NCBI GenBank assembly: GCA_963751955.1
Contig: CAVVWM010000014.1
Coordinates: forward strand, 62,001 to 126,000
Direction: 5' to 3'
DNA length: 64,000 nucleotides
DNA from: JABDIY01 sp963751955
Lineage (GTDB): Bacteria; Actinomycetota; Acidimicrobiia; Acidimicrobiales; SZUA-35
The notes below the pieces were generated by a model. That model was not told the DNA's origin and ran no database searches. It worked only from the letters and a program-made list of their open reading frames with translations. Both the position numbers and the translations under genes were made by a program. Positions 9,530 through 20,290 of this stretch are shown here, one piece after another; position 1 is the first letter of the stretch; the number at the start of each line of letters is the position of its first letter.

Positions 9530-9621
9530 CGTAGATCTTCTCGCCGGATTGGTCCTCAGGTCCTAAGGCACAACCCCCGAATGCTAAACCGACCCATCTG
9601 GCCAATTGATCCGCTAGATCG

Positions 9622-9726
9622 TCAGTGAGCACCGAACCGCTTGGGAAGCAGATGCTGCGTGCGAAGAGATCCTTTACAGACCTCGAGGTCCCCGTCGGTC
9701 AGGACCGAACCGCTCGGCAAGCAGAT
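9622..9726. repeat. Imperfect direct repeat of about 27 bp, two copies 77 bp apart
   Basis: Copies at 9622-9653 and 9699-9726 share ACCGAACCGCTTGGGAAGCA (second copy differs at two positions) followed by GAT. They lie in the 270-base gap between the divergent-facing starts of neighbouring transcription units, upstream of the DUF4214 gene and just past the VWA stop. Their role is unknown; binding sites are possible. Confidence 0.6.
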
Positions 9727-9754
9727 CCCTGGGCGTAGCCGACCGCTAGAATCG

Positions 9755-10889
9755 CTAACGTGCCGTGGATCGCGACACGATGCCGGCGAGGTGTTCGAGG
9801 GATCGGTACGAGTGGCCGGACAGGAACAGATCGGTGTGGGGAAGAGCGGCCGCCATCCCTGCCGCTACCGGTGCGTACCCTTCCGACGCCTTCAGCGGGT
9901 TCACCCAAATCAGCTGGTGGGTGACCCGATGAAGCCGTTCCATTTGTTCTCCGAGCACTTCGGCGTCGCCGCGGTCCCAGCCGTCCGATACGACCACGAC
10001 TACGGCACCTCGGGCCATACCCCGTATCGCCCACAGATCGTTGAACTCAGCGAACGTGTCGCCCAGCCTGGTTCCTCCGCTCCAGTCCTTGACTTCGGGT
10101 GTCGCAGCTTGCAGTGCAACGTCGGGGTCGCGATTGCTGAGGAAACGGGTGAGTCGGGTGAGCCGGGTCCCGATCGAAAAAGCCTCGACCCGACCGCGAG
10201 CGATCAGCGCAGCATGGCTGAACCGGAGAAAGGCGCGGGCGTAGGGTTCCATCGAACCGGACACATCGAGGATCATCACGAGCCGTCGGGGTTTCACCGA
10301 ATTCCTTGTGAACTTGCGGTGAACCGGTTCGCCCTGGTGCTTCAGAGCGGATCGGATCGTGCGACGCAGGTCTGGCGCGGTGCCGTTCCGCTTGGTCGGG
10401 ACTTGGCGCCGACTGCGTTGGGCATGGGACGTGAAGCGCATCTGAAGCATCATCTGCTGGAGTTCCCGTAGCTCGGCCTCAGAGCACTCGGCGAAGTCCT
10501 TGTCCATCAGAATCTCGGCCCGGCTGAAACGAACCGACTGGAGGTCGTCGTCGCTCTCCTCCCGATCTTGTTCGGCCCCATCGTCACCTTCGTCGTCGGT
10601 ATCGAGTGCCAGCGTGGCCGAAGGAGGCTCACCCTCGACGTTCATCCACTCGCCGTACTTCTGTTCCCAGAAGGCCGCAAAGATGCGGTCGTAGGTAGCG
10701 ATGTCTTCGGGTTGGGAGATGAGGGTTGAGCGGCCGGCCCAGTAGGGAGCGGATCGTTCACCGACACCGACGAGCGTGGAGAGCGGCTGCGAAATTGAGT
10801 GTGGCGGAGATGGGAACCGAAACCCCGGACTCCCGCAGCGCCCGTGTGAACGCAACTGCGATCGCCTCGCCGGTCGATCCGGCCGTCAC
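9755..10889 (-). CDS. VWA-domain protein (CoxE-like), frameshifted
   Basis: Partner type for MoxR ATPases. The von Willebrand A domain at the C-terminal half has the MIDAS motif DVSGSM, a GGTRLGDT segment and VVVVSDGWDRGD. An acidic linker rich in Asp/Glu (LDTDDEGDDGAEQDREESDD) precedes it. The N-terminal part (GEAIAVAFTRALRESGVSVP) is in another frame and joins STLVGVGERSAPYWAGRSTL if one base is added near 10783. The start is taken at the GTG at 10889, with low certainty. The MoxR gene is at 419-1330, not adjacent as usual. Confidence 0.82.
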
Positions 10890-11043
10890 CCGTGAGGCAT
10901 CCGCAACATCGATCTGCGCCTCCACAACTGCGTATCGTACCGCCTCGTTTCGGTGGCCCTGAACGTGCTCGGGCGTAACGCGCGCAGGAATTGGGTTCCT
11001 CGTGGGTTCATCAGGAGCCTCACGTGCCGACGGGAGCTTCCGA

Positions 11044-12789
11044 ATGGGTTCTGAACAATTGCTCGTTGCCGCCGCGCTTGTGGTCATGACCGTCGGGTTG
11101 GCCACCCGGCGCTTTTCGCCGACGCTCGGTGTCGTCGGGTGTCTGTTGGCGCTCTTCGTCGCCGGTGTCAGCGATGCCGAGACCACCTTCGGCGGCTTCT
11201 CCAACTCTGCGCCGATCACCATCGCGGCGTTGTATGTGGTCGCGGGTGGAGTTCAGCGAACCGGCGCGGTTGCTCTCGTCGTCATTCGCCTGGCTGGCGA
11301 ACGGGCCTTCAGCCGGGTTCTCGCCGGCGCCGCACTTGCCAGCGCGTTCGTCGCCAATACACCCGGTGGTCGCCATCTTGATCGGACCGGTGATCCGCTG
11401 GGCCGACGAACACGGCCGCAGCGCCAAGCAAGTTCCTGATCCCGCTTTCCTACGCCACGATCCTGGGTGGCATGACCACGCTCATCGGCACGTCCACCAA
11501 CCTGGTTGGTTCGGGCGTTGCGACCGAACTTGGGCAGGAGCCACTGTCGTTCTTCGAGCCCGCACGCTTTGGGCTGCCCGTCGCAGTCGTGGGTCTGATC
11601 ATGACCGCCGGGCTGGGGAGCCGTCTCTTGCCAGATCGAAGATCGCCAGCCGACGAACATCGGCCCGAGAAATCCTTCACGGTCGTCTGCACCGTCGTAC
11701 CCGAGGGTCCCTACGACGGAGCGACGGTGGAGGGTGCAGGACTCCGTGACTTGCCGGGCTTGTTTCTCGTCGCGGCCCAGGAGTCGGCGAACGGCGAGCT
11801 GACCGCTCCGGTCGGCCCCATCCCACGTTCTACATGCCGGAACGATGCTGTCGTTCGCGGGCGCGGTGACGAGCGTTGTGGATCTCCAAAATCGACCCGG
11901 GCTCGAGCTCTCTGCCAACGATCAGTTCTCCTCCCTGGCCGATGCTCAGCACGCCTGGTACGAGGCGGTGGTCGGCAACGGATCTCCGTTGGTGGGCAGC
12001 ACGATAAAGCAAGCCCAGTTTCGAAGTCGATACCAGGCTGCCGTTGTAGCGCTCCACCGCTCCGGATCCCCGGTGGCTGGCAGGCTGGGAGACGAACGAA
12101 TCCAGATGGGAGACTCTCTGCTGCTCGTAGCCGACCTCGGTTTTGCCCAGCGTTGGAACAAGCGCAGCGACTTCCTTCTGATCCGACGACGCAGTGAGCC
12201 GCCACCGACCGCGTCGAACAAGGCTGCGCTATCGCTCGGCATCCTGGCGATCGTCGTTCTCCTCACGGTTACGGGCCTCGCCGATGTCGTTCGAGCCGCG
12301 GTCGATCGGTGCAGGACTCACCGTCGTCGGTGGCGTTCTGACCCCTCGACAAGCGCGCGATGCCGTCGACCTGAACGTCGTGGTGCTCATCGGTGCGGCC
12401 ATCGGGCTCGGCGCATCACGGTCGAAACCGGACTGGCCGATCGGTTGGCGAGCGGGCTGATCACGTTGTTCGAACCAGCGGGTGCCTGGGGAGTTGCGAT
12501 GGGCGTGACCCTGGCCGCTCTTCTGCTGACCGAACTCGTCACCAACGCCGGGGCGGTCGCGATCACAGTTCCCATCGCGGTTGCATCCGCACAGGAGATC
12601 GGCGCCGACCCACGGGCATTCGCACTCGCAGCGGTCACCGCCGCGAGTGCATCGTTCCTCACGCCCATCGGGTATCAGACCAACACAATGGTCTACGGAC
12701 CCGGCCGTTACCACTTCACCGACTACCTCCGGCTCGGCCTCCCGATCACGCTGGCGGTGGTGCTGATCGTGCCCGTTCTGGCTTCCTGA
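11044..12789 (+). CDS. SLC13-family permease with RCK_C domains, several frameshifts
   Basis: Multi-pass transporter of the ArsB/NhaD/SLC13 type, for divalent anions or dicarboxylates. Signature pieces: SNSAPITIAALYVVAGG, a VVAILIGPVIRWADEHGRSA loop, ATILGGMTTLIGTSTNLVG, soluble RCK_C-like domains in the middle (SFAGAVTSVVDLQNRPGLE, MGDSLLLVADLG), and ELVTNAGAVAITVPIAVA plus FLTPIGYQTNTMVYGPG at the end. At least five single-base shifts break it: near 11362 (extra C in AACACACCCGG), 11425, 11820, 12295 and 12411. Repairing each gives one continuous protein of roughly 580 residues. I treat the breaks as sequence errors, though real decay is not excluded. Confidence 0.75.
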
Positions 12790-12846
12790 TCCGGGGCAGG
12801 ATCTGACGGAAATGATCGATTGCCCTGCAGTAGCCTCGGGACATGG

Positions 12847-14817
12847 ATGACGACCAGCGCCCGACGCCCGGATAGCACTCGATCTGATCGACGGTCGCAT
12901 CCTGGGTGTCCAGCCCGGCCGTTTCACCCGATGGTGCCCACACCGCATACGTCGTGTCGACCACTGACTACAAGAAGAACAAGACGTTCAGCCGGATCTG
13001 GCTCGACGGTGCGCCGCTCACCGCAGGTGACTTCGACGGTTCCCCGTTCTGGTCCCCGGACAGCAAGCATCTGGGATTCGCATCCCGGCGGAGTGAGAAG
13101 AAGGGAGAGTCGACGCTGCGTGTGACTTCCGGTCGGAGTTCCGGGTGAGACCCGCACGATCTGCACGATGCCCGACGGGATTGCGTCACCCGCGTGGTCC
13201 CCCGATGGCGAGTGGATTGCATTCACCAGTCGCACTCGGAACGAGCGATACGAGCGCCGAGGACGTGTCGTTTCAGTCGCCGCGAAAGGTGGAACGGTTC
13301 GTCAGCCGGATGAACGGTGAAGACTGGATCTTCGATCGGCCGTCTGACGTGTACGTGGTCGCGGCCGGCGGCACCGGGACTCCGAGAAACCTCACCCCCG
13401 ATGAGTTCCAGCACCAGGGTATTGCTTGGTTGCCAGACTCTTCGGCGGTGCTCACCAGCGCGCAACGACACGATTCGTGGGATCGCGACTGGGCCGAAGA
13501 CATCTACAAGAGTCTCCCTTGACGGCGCCATTACCGCGATCACCGCCGGGGACGGACGATTCGGTAGCCCGTCGGTCTCGCCCGACGGTGACTCTAGTGG
13601 CCTTCGTTGGAGCAACCGACAATCGCACCTATCCGATGAATGATCAGGTCCTCGTCGGCGGCGCTCGATCGAATCGACCAAACGGTCGCCGATCTTGTTG
13701 TGGCCAGCGCCGGACTGGATCGCAGCTTCACCTGCACGGTTGGTACGCCGACCCCTCAGTGGATCAGTGACCACGAGCTCTTGGCGGTGGCCGAGGATCG
13801 AGGCGACACCCATGTGTTCAAACTGACCGCCGATGGATCAAAGGCCCCCGAACCGGTTACTTCGGGAAGACTCTCGGTCACTGGTTTGTCCGCTCGAGGT
13901 GGCACGTTGGCAACGACCCGGACAACCGTGAACCGGGTCAGTGAGTTGTTCATCGCTGACGATCAAGTCTCCAAGGTGGGTGCCCACATCTCAGCGAGGC
14001 TCTCCGACTGGGAGCGATTCACGGTGCCCACCGCCGATGGGACAAACGAGATCGACGCGTGGATCATGCGCCCCGCCGATTTCGACGCCTCATCGAGCTA
14101 CCCGGTTCTACTGAACGTTCATGGCGGGCCATTCACCCAGTACGGGGAGTATTTCTTCGATGAAGCGCAGATGCAGGCTGCGGCAGGTTTCGCCGTACTG
14201 ATGTGTAATCCCCGAGGTGGAAGCGGTCGTGATACCGAGTGGGGTCAGGCACTTCTGGGGCCGAAGCACCATCGTTTCCAGGGAACCGGGTGGGGCACGG
14301 TCGATGTCGACGACATCATGTCGGTGCTCGATGCAGCACTTGATCGATACTCGTTTTGCGATAGCTGACCGGGTCGGGATGTTGGGCGGCTCGTACGGCG
14401 GCTACATGGCTACCTGGCTGGCTGGAAAATACAGCGACCGTTTCAAGGGCATCTGTTCTGAGCGGGCCGTGAGCAACCTCACATCGCTCGAATGGAACAG
14501 CGACATCGCCACCCTCTTCACCCTCGAGCACGGCGTCAGTCATCTCGACGATCCGGCCTACTACGCCGAACGTTCACCCGATCCGGTTGGTAGAGAACAT
14601 CAGTACTCCCATGCTCATCATCCACAGCGAAGAGGACTGGCGTTGCCCAATCGGCCAGGCGGAAGAGTTGTGGGTAGCGCTCCGGCTGCTCAACAAGGAC
14701 GTCGATTTCTACCGATTCCCAGGGGAGAGCCATGAGCTCTCCCGCAGCGGATCGCCGATCCACCGGGTTCAACGGGCGGAGATCATCCTCGATTGGTTCG
14801 CCGAAAAGCTCGCTTGA
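12847..14817 (+). CDS. S9-family prolyl oligopeptidase-like peptidase, many frameshifts
   Basis: Serine peptidase with an N-terminal beta-propeller (SPAVSPDGAHTAYVVST, GSPFWSPDSKHLGFAS, GSPSVSPDG) and a C-terminal alpha/beta hydrolase domain. The nucleophile is in LGGSYGGYMATW, the acid in HSEEDWRCPIGQAEEL and the base in FPGESHELSR, so the triad is intact. At least seven frame changes are needed (about 12874, 12915, 13135, 13258, 13515, 13600-13660, 14365 and 14585). The start is probably the ATG at 12847 (MTTSARRPD). With catalytic residues conserved in every fragment, sequencing errors are more likely than an old pseudogene. It is probably an acylaminoacyl or dipeptidyl peptidase. Confidence 0.78.
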
Positions 14818-14892
14818 TTCCCCTTCCATCACTTAGGTAAAGGTGAGGGGCGACGTCGCCTCGATGCCAACCCATGGCAGGCTGGACCCTTC

Positions 14893-16334
14893 ATGAGCAG
14901 CGTGCGAATTTCTCGGTTTCTCGCGCTGGCGACGCTTGTTCTGCTCGTTGCTGGGTGCACCAGCGACGGCACGGCCACCGAGCCGCCCACGACCTCAGCT
15001 CCATCCGATGTAATCGAGGATTCACCGGATCCGCCGTTGGAGGCAACCGACACCCCCGATGAGGAATCGGCTCAAGTGACGGCGGACGCGATCAGCACCT
15101 CCCGGCCTTTATGTTTCGCCATCCGGTGACGATGCGAACCCGGGAACCTCGCCCGAGGAAGCGTTCGGCTCCATTGCGCGGGCAGTGAAGCAGCTCAATC
15201 CCGGCGACACGCTCTGGGTGCTCGACGGCGAGTACGTCGAGAATGAACGCAAAGACTCCGGAATCGTTGTCGACCGCTCTGGAACCGCTGAAGAGTGGAT
15301 CCGAATCTCAGCCTTCCCCGGGGCTGAACCGGTCATTCGCACCGATCACAAAAATGGGATGAAGATCGAGGGTGCCAGCTACGTGGAAGTACGCGGTCTC
15401 ACATTCATTGGCTCGATAGATCAGTCCCGAATTGCGGCCGAACCGGGAGGACTATTCGGGAGCTGGAATCAATGTGGATGCGATCTACACCGAGGGGGTG
15501 CGCAACCACCACGTCAGGATCATCGGCAACACGATCAGCGGCTACGGAGCTGGTGGCGTCCCCGTCACTGGCACGAGCCATGTGGAAATCATGGACAATT
15601 TGATCTTTGACGTGGCCAGCACCGATCCCTTTCAGCACAGTGGAATCTCGATTCTCGAGCCATTCAATCTGGGTTTTGGCGACGACGAGAACGGATACAG
15701 CAACTACGTCACTGGCAATATCGTGTACGGCGCCGAAAATATGGTTCGAGATGCAAATGGCCTGATCACCGACGGGAACTGCGTGATCTTGGACCGAACA
15801 AACCTGAACGACTACGAGGGTCGGACGTTGGTGGCCAACAACCTGTGCGTCGACAACGGTGGCAGGGGTGTACAGATCTATCAGTCCTCCAAGGTCGATG
15901 TGGTCAACAACACATTGTTCGGCAACTCTCGAAGTCCCGAGATCGCCGCCCGGGGTGGCGATCTGGGAGCCTATGAGTCCGAGGACGTGACGTTTGCGAA
16001 CAACCTCGTCTTCACACTCGGTGGACATCACCCGGCTCGAACGTTCCAATCATCCGGCATCAGTTTCGAGAACAACCTCTTCGTTGCAAGCCGTGGCGCC
16101 GACTACAACGGCAGTGTGGCTCGAGGTGATCAGGTCATCACGGACCGGTCCACAACGGTCGTGGTAGAGCCCACAGCCTCAGTACGGGCCGAACTCTTTC
16201 AGCTCGTGGCCGATTCGGCTGCGGTCGATGCCGGTACGAGCCGCTTCGCCGATGTTGTCGATCGCGACTTCTTCGGCCGTACTCGTCAGTTGGGTGATAA
16301 ACCCGATATCGGAGCCTTTGAATTCGAGGGTTAG
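14893..16334 (+). CDS. Beta-helix lipoprotein (DUF1565-like), two frameshifts
   Basis: Exported lipoprotein: the N-terminus has a hydrophobic stretch ending in the lipobox LVAGC, then a Pro/Thr/Asp linker. After a shift near 15110 the DUF1565-type start reads LYVSPSGDDANPGTS, followed by right-handed parallel beta-helix rungs (KIEGASYVEVRGLTFIGS, HHVRIIGNTISGYGAGGV, SKVDVVNNTLFGNS, VTFANNLVFT). A second shift lies between 15432 and 15460. The C-terminus (DKPDIGAFEFEG) is the ending common to choice-of-anchor Q beta-helix proteins. It probably binds or cleaves polysaccharide outside the membrane; no catalytic residues can be assigned. Confidence 0.8.
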
Positions 16335-16459
16335 CAGGTCAACGAGCGCACAGCCGAGTTAGTTCAGACCGGCCTGTGACCGATTTCTCACGGGTACAAA
16401 GTCCTATTCCCGGTCACCAGGATTTACCAGGGACGTCCTTTCGGTCTACACATGAGGCT

Positions 16460-18311
16460 ATGGATGCACCCGACTATGTACAGCATGAGGGCCTGAAGGC
16501 CTGGGTCCAAGAGATGGCTGAACTCTGCAAACCGGACTCAATCTACTGGTGTGACGGCTCCGACGAGGAGTACGACCGGCTGTGCCAGGAACTGGTTGAG
16601 GCCGGCACGTTCACCAGACTGAATGAAGAACTCCGTCCCGGGAGCTATCTGGCTCGAACCGATCCCAGCGATGTCGCTCGGGTGGAGGGTCGAACCTTCA
16701 TCTGTGCGCGCACAAAAGGCGATGCGGGACCAACCAACAACTGGATGGATCCCGACGAGATGAAAGGGATCCTCAACGGGTTGTTCGAGGGGTGTATGAC
16801 CGGTCGAACGATGTACGTGATGCCGTTCAGCATGGGGCCACTCGGATCCGAGATCGCCCAGATGGGCGTGGAGATCAGCGACAGCGCCTATGTGGCTGTC
16901 AACATGAAACTGATGACCCGTATGGGACGGGCGGCCGCCGAGGTGCTCGGAACCGACGGGGAATTCGTGCCGTGCATGCACTCGATCGGTGCACCGCTCG
17001 CTCCGGGCGAGACCGACCAGACCACCTGGCCGTGTAATCCCGACGAAAAGTACATCGTACACTTCCCCGAGGAACGTGCCATCTGGAGTTACGGCTCGGG
17101 ATATGGCGGCAACGCACTTCTCGGAAAGAAATGTCTAGCGCTTCGTATCGCGTCCACGATGGCGCGAGACGATGGCTGGCTGGCCGAGCACATGCTGATC
17201 ATGGGTGTCACGGATCCCGGTGGAGACAAGACCTACGTTGCTGCAGCGTTCCCAAGTGCCTGCGGCAAGACCAACTTCGCCATGATTCTCCCACCGCAGG
17301 CATTCGCTGACGAAGGCTGGAAAGTCACCACGATCGGCGACGACATCGCCTGGATCAAGCCCGGTGAGGACGGCAAGCTGTACGCGATCAACCCCGAGTA
17401 CGGGTACTTCGGTGTCGCCCCCGGCACCGCGATGGAAACCAATCCCTCGGCGATGGAGACCATCAAGTCCAACACGATCTTCACCAACGTGGCTCTCACC
17501 GACGAGGGCGACGTGTGGTGGGAGGACATGGGTGTCGACGCCCCAGCGCACGCCATCGATTGGCGGGGAAACGACTGGACCCCGGATTCAGAGGACAAGG
17601 CTGCCCACCCCAACGCCCGCTTCACCGCCCCCGCAGTCCCAGAACCCTGTCATCGACCCCCAGTGGGACGACCCCAAGGGCGTGCCGATCTCGGCCTTCA
17701 TCTTCGGCGGCCGTCGCAGCGGCACGATGCCGCTTGTGGTGCAAGCCTTCAACTGGACGTACGGCGTCTACCTTGCGGCAACGATGGGATCAGAGACGAC
17801 GGCAGCGGCCTTCGGTGCCCAAGGTGTGGTTCGTCGAGATCCCTTCGCCATGTTGCCCTTTGCCGGCTACCACATGGGTGACTACTTCAATCACTGGCTT
17901 TCGTTCGGACGCAACATCCCGAATCCACCACGAATCTTCGGTGTGAACTGGTTCCGCAAGGACGACGACGGCAAGTTCGTCTGGCCAGGATTCGGCGAGA
18001 ACATGCGCATCCTCGAGTGGATCGTGCGTCGAGCCAAGGGCGAGGCGTATGCAACCGAGTCGCCGTTGGGTTGGATGCCGCGCCATCAGGACATCACGTG
18101 GAAAGGCCTCGAAGATTTCAGCGAAGCCGATTTCACCAAGGCGATGTCGATCAATCGTGACGACTGGAACGCCGAATTGCTCCAGCACGAAGAGCTCTTC
18201 ACCCGGTTGCATGATCGGCTCCCGGGTGAGATGCGAGCCATCCGAGATCTCATTCGATCGGCCCTGTTCCGCAGCCCAGAACATTGGGAAATGACCACCG
18301 ATCCCACCTGA
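16460..18311 (+). CDS. pckG: Phosphoenolpyruvate carboxykinase (GTP), frameshifted
   Basis: Cytosolic gluconeogenic enzyme converting oxaloacetate and GTP to PEP, CO2 and GDP. About 617 residues once repaired, normal for the GTP class. Motifs: the kinase-1 P-loop with reactive Cys FPSACGKTNFAM, the metal site around TTIGDDIAWIKPG, GGRRSGTMPLVVQAFNW and GVNWFRKDDDGKFVWPGFGEN. One extra base near 17635 splits it; removing a G rejoins FTAPA to SQNPVIDPQWDD. I take the ATG at 16460 (MDAPDYVQHEG) because similarity begins there; a GTG at 16376 is in frame. A strong hairpin follows the stop. Confidence 0.93.
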
Positions 18312-18326
18312 GTTCGGTTCAAAACT

Positions 18327-18360
18327 CGACTGGGGCAGGGCGTGTGCCCTGCCCCAGTCG
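18327..18360 (+). terminator. Perfect 15-bp stem hairpin after pckG
   Basis: CGACTGGGGCAGGGC (18327-18341), loop GTGT, and the exact reverse complement (18346-18360). It lies 16 bases after the pckG stop. There is no T-tract, so it would be a GC-rich, U-less hairpin as often seen in actinobacteria. Confidence 0.8.
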
Positions 18361-18667
18361 TGCGTAGAGAGTGGTAGCTGAGTCCGGTCAGCGCCAGAGT
18401 GATCGGGCCATGTCGAGCCGAGCATCGCCGGTGCTTGAGCCGGACATCTTCAATGTGTGGGACCCGTGCGTACATGGTGACGTCGACGGGCACCCTTGCG
18501 GTTTGTGAGGTTCTTCAATCGAGTCATGTATCTAATCTACTGTTGATTCCAAGGCCTGTGATGAGTCGGAAGACCCTTCAATATGGTAACAGGCGTCACA
18601 TATGCGAATAATCAAAAGTCGAGACGGTCCTTCACTTTGGAAACAGTAGTATCAGACATGTTCTATC
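18361..18667 (+). other. Intergenic region upstream of lrp
   Basis: About 300 bases, noticeably more AT-rich than the surroundings from 18500 on. TAGTAT (18648-18653) could be a -10 element for the Lrp gene. No ORF here looks real and I see no RNA gene. Confidence 0.45.
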
Positions 18668-19124
18668 TTGGACGACACGAATCGGCAACTGCTCGACATC
18701 CTTCAGGTCGATGGCCGAATCTCCTACAAGGACCTCGGCACTCGGGTGGGACTCACTCCGCCCGCAGTTGCGGAGCGAATGCGCAAATTGGAAGAAGCCG
18801 GAGTTCTGAAGGGGTTCAGAGCCGTTGTCGACTACGAGGCGCTCGGGTTTCCTCTGCTGTGCATCATCAGGATGAAGGTTGGGAGCCAAAGCACGTTGAA
18901 TATCGACTACACGCTTGGCCGCAACACCACAGGTGATCGAAGCCAATCGGGTGACAGGTTCGGACTCCCACGTGGTTCGTGCCCGAGTGCGAAACACCTT
19001 CGGAATCGAAGAACTTCTGCGTGACGTGTGGAAAGAGGGTGACACGATCACCAATCTTGTGACCAGCTCACCGGTGCCGTCTCGGCCGATGAATCTGGAA
19101 GCAACCAATGCCGGCCGGGAGTAG
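18668..19124 (+). CDS. Lrp/AsnC-family regulator, frameshifted
   Basis: Feast/famine transcription factor. The N-terminal winged helix is clear (DDTNRQLLDILQVDGRISYK, then DLGTRVGLTPPAVAERMRKL), followed by the RAM ligand-binding domain (FPLLCIIRMKVG; VIEANRVTGSDSHVVRARV). The frame changes between about 18900 and 18915, where TLGRN must join LAATPQVIEANRVTG. The start is probably a TTG at 18668. Length after repair, about 152 residues, is typical. It may control pckG or itself, but no operator was identified. Confidence 0.85.
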
Positions 19125-19403
19125 GGCTGACCCCAACCCAACGCGACGCCGAATCGCTTGGCGTCTGGTCAGGAACAACGGGCGACGTGCTGGAACACGG
19201 CAGCCAGGGAAGGACAGGCGGAGGGTCGGCTGCGGACGATTCCTACCCTCGATCTGGATATTCGACACTGATGCGCGAACGTCAAAAAGAATCGGTGTAA
19301 AGGGAGCGTCTCGTCGGTAGCCTGTCCAGTCGGCATGGCCGTAGGTGAGCCCTGCCCCCACACCGATTCACCGATTCCCTACACGAGCACGTGCGAAAGT
19401 CGT

Positions 19404-19772
19404 ATGCCTACCATTCAGCAGTTGGTCCGAAAGGGCCGCCAGAGCAAGTTCAAGAAGGCGACCACGCCAGCACTGAAGGGTTCCCCTCAGCGTCGTGGAG
19501 TGTGCACTCGCGTGTACACCGCCACCCCCAAGAAGCCCAACTCGGCACTTCGTAAGGTCGCCCGTGTGCGATTGAGCAGTGGCATCGAGATCACCGCCTA
19601 CATCCCCGGTGAGGGCCACAACCTGCAGGAACACAGCATCGTGTTGGTTCGTGGCGGTCGTGTGAAGGATCTTCCCGGTGTTCGCTACAAGATCGTTCGT
19701 GGAACCCTCGACACTGCCGGTGTTCGGGATCGCAAGCAGGCCCGTAGCCGCTACGGCGTGAAGAAGGACTAG
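19404..19772 (+). CDS. rpsL: 30S ribosomal protein S12
   Basis: Decoding-centre protein of the small subunit. 122 residues from the ATG at 19404 (MPTIQQLVRKGRQ). The loop TATPKKPNSALRKVARVRL and GRVKDLPGVRYKIVRG contain the two lysines whose change gives streptomycin resistance in other bacteria; both are wild type here. The frame opens earlier, at 19335, but that extension is not conserved. Unusually for this order, an lrp gene rather than rpoC lies upstream. rpsG starts five bases after its stop. Confidence 0.98.
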   Translation: MPTIQQLVRKGRQSKFKKATTPALKGSPQRRGVCTRVYTATPKKPNSALRKVARVRLSSGIEITAYIPGEGHNLQEHSIVLVRGGRVKDLPGVRYKIVRGTLDTAGVRDRKQARSRYGVKKD

Positions 19773-19776
19773 AAGA

Positions 19777-20247
19777 ATGCCTCGTAAAGGTCCAGCCCCT
19801 CGCCGAGAACTCGTACCGGACCCGGTGTACCGGAGCGTGCTCGTCACTCAACTCGTCAACAAGGTCCTGCTTTCGGGCAAGAAGACCGTGGCAGAACGCG
19901 CCGTGTACGACGCCCTCGAGATCGTTGGCGAAAAGACCGGCGGTGATCCTGTCGCAACACTCAAGCGAGCTGTCGACAACGTCCGCCCACAGCTCGAAGT
20001 CCGCAGCCGTCGCGTCGGTGGCGCTACCTACCAGGTACCCGTCGAGGTTCGGCCCCGCCGAGCCACCACCCTGGCCGTTCGGTGGATGGTCACCTTCGCT
20101 CGCCAGCGTCGAGAGCGCTCGATGGCTGAGCGCCTCGCCAATGAGATCCTCGATGCTTCCAACGGCATCGGAGCCTCCGCCAAACGTCGCGAAGATCTTC
20201 ACAAGATGGCCGAATCCAACAAGGCATTCGCTCACTACCGCTGGTAG
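19777..20247 (+). CDS. rpsG: 30S ribosomal protein S7
   Basis: Primary 16S rRNA-binding protein that nucleates the 30S head. 156 residues, standard length. Conserved start MPRKGPAPRRELVPDPVY and the RRVGGATYQVPVEVRPRRA and RWMVTFARQR segments are present, with the C-terminal AFAHYRW. It lies in the str operon between rpsL and fusA. Confidence 0.98.
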   Translation: MPRKGPAPRRELVPDPVYRSVLVTQLVNKVLLSGKKTVAERAVYDALEIVGEKTGGDPVATLKRAVDNVRPQLEVRSRRVGGATYQVPVEVRPRRATTLAVRWMVTFARQRRERSMAERLANEILDASNGIGASAKRREDLHKMAESNKAFAHYRW

Positions 20248-20290
20248 TCGAGCGCCCGACTAGTTCCAGAGAGCAGAGACAAAGGCGCAG

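Noticed and set aside
18396..18611. Short ORFs between pckG and lrp
   Set aside because: No ribosome site, no recognisable protein, in an AT-rich promoter-like region.
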